This document shows positions 4,985-5,566 of a stretch of 5,566 bases of DNA, piece by piece. Each line of letters begins with the position of its first letter. Position 1 is the stretch's first letter. The notes under the pieces are model-generated. The model did not search any database. It saw nothing but the letters and a program-made list of their open reading frames with translations, and was not told the origin of the DNA. Source of the DNA: Caulobacteraceae bacterium (GTDB lineage Bacteria; Pseudomonadota; Alphaproteobacteria; Caulobacterales; Caulobacteraceae); NCBI GenBank assembly GCA_004144935.1, contig SDZP01000234.1:1-5566 (forward strand), in the 5' to 3' direction. The translations under genes were made by a program, and so were the position numbers.

Positions 4985-5557
4985 TCAGGCTTCAACCTCG
5001 TCCAGAGCAGCCGCGATATCCGCGGCCACGCTGTCCATGGTCCCCATGCCGTTCACTTCGCGAACTTTGCCGCTGTTGCCGTAGTAGGGCAGCAAGGGCG
5101 CCGTCTGCTTGTTGTAGGCCGCCAGGCGGGTGACGAAGGTTTCCGGATTGTCGTCCGGTCGCCCCTGTTGTTCGAACCGTCCGGTCACCCGGGCGAGCAG
5201 TTCCGGCTCATCCACCAGCAGGCGGACGACCCGGTCGATTTTCTTGCCGCGGCCCGCGAGCATGCGGTCCAGGGCTTCGGCCTGCGCAACCGTGCGAGGG
5301 AAGCCGTCGAAGATGGCGCCGCCGGCCGCTTCCGACTCGGGCAGGCGCTCCTCGATCAGCGCGATGACGATCTCATCCGGCACCAGGTCGCCCCGGGCCA
5401 TGATGTCCTTGACCTGCAGGCCCAGCTCCGACTCGGCCGAGATGGCCGCCCGCAGCATGTCGCCGGTGGACAGCTGGACCATGCCGCGTCCATCCACCAG
5501 CTTCTTGGCCTGGGTGCCCTTGCCGCAGCCGGGCGGCCCGAACAGAATCAGGTTCAC
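4985..5557 (-). CDS. adk: Adenylate kinase, short-LID form
   Basis: This is a cytoplasmic enzyme that converts ATP and AMP to two ADP and keeps the adenylate pool balanced. The 190-residue product has the P-loop GPPGCGKGT at 7-15, the AMP-binding STGDMLR at 30-36, the DGFPRT motif at 84-89 with Arg88, and the LID arginines Arg123 and Arg127. Arg133 and Arg144 keep the spacing of the catalytic arginines seen in E. coli. The LID is the short form without the zinc-binding insert, common in alphaproteobacteria. The start is GTG at 5557, directly before NLILFGPPG. Its binding site would lie mostly beyond the window. A TAA at 5563-5561 could be the stop of an upstream gene, secY in the usual order, but only nine bases are visible. 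rpsM lies 174 bases downstream. Confidence 0.97.
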   Translation of the reverse strand: MNLILFGPPGCGKGTQAKKLVDGRGMVQLSTGDMLRAAISAESELGLQVKDIMARGDLVPDEIVIALIEERLPESEAAGGAIFDGFPRTVAQAEALDRMLAGRGKKIDRVVRLLVDEPELLARVTGRFEQQGRPDDNPETFVTRLAAYNKQTAPLLPYYGNSGKVREVNGMGTMDSVAADIAAALDEVEA

Positions 5558-5566
5558 GCTTAAAGG

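Noticed and set aside
4961..5563. 200-residue open frame on the + strand opposite adk
   Set aside because: It is the antisense shadow of adk, which carries all of its catalytic motifs on the - strand.
5558..5566. End of secY upstream of adk
   Set aside because: A TAA is present at 5563-5561 on the - strand and secY is the usual neighbour, but nine bases cannot identify a gene.

Overview
This window looks like a chromosomal segment of a GC-rich alphaproteobacterium, most probably from the Caulobacteraceae (Caulobacter, Phenylobacterium or Brevundimonas type). The evidence is the protein sequences of RpoA, L17, S11, S13 and the short (190 aa) adenylate kinase, together with the gene order adk-rpsM-rpsK-rpoA-rplQ. 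The genus is inferred from remembered family sequences and was not checked by search.

Layout. The left half is read on the + strand. It holds the 3' part of a 12-helix drug/H+ antiporter gene of the TetA-like major facilitator group (1-839, cut by the window edge), then a complete gene for an exported Do/HtrA-type serine protease with two PDZ domains and a lipoprotein signal (914-2320). The right half is read on the - strand and is the distal end of the spc/alpha ribosomal region: adk (5557-4985), rpsM (4810-4442), rpsK (4429-4040), rpoA (3963-2947) and rplQ (2888-2475). The two halves converge in a 154-base gap (2321-2474).

How it works together. The right half makes two small-subunit head proteins (S13, S11), the RNA polymerase alpha subunit and the large-subunit protein L17, so it links ribosome and polymerase supply. 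A good sigma70-type promoter lies between adk and rpsM (-35 TTGACG, -10 TATAAC, 16-base spacer), so rpsM-rpsK-rpoA-rplQ can be transcribed on its own with a leader of about 100 bases. That leader holds two hairpins and CU-rich segments able to pair with the purine-rich rpsM ribosome binding site. A classic intrinsic terminator (2448-2415, - strand) closes the unit after rplQ. Three of the five ribosomal-side genes (adk, rpsM, rpoA) start with GTG.

The least ordinary part is the convergent gap. The last ten codons of the protease gene recur 91 bases downstream (28 of 30 bases identical, reading frame kept within the copy), and the two copies flank a perfect 13-bp inverted repeat with no T-tract. 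I see no CRISPR array, tRNA, rRNA, insertion sequence or new multigene system. Most of the window is conserved housekeeping DNA.
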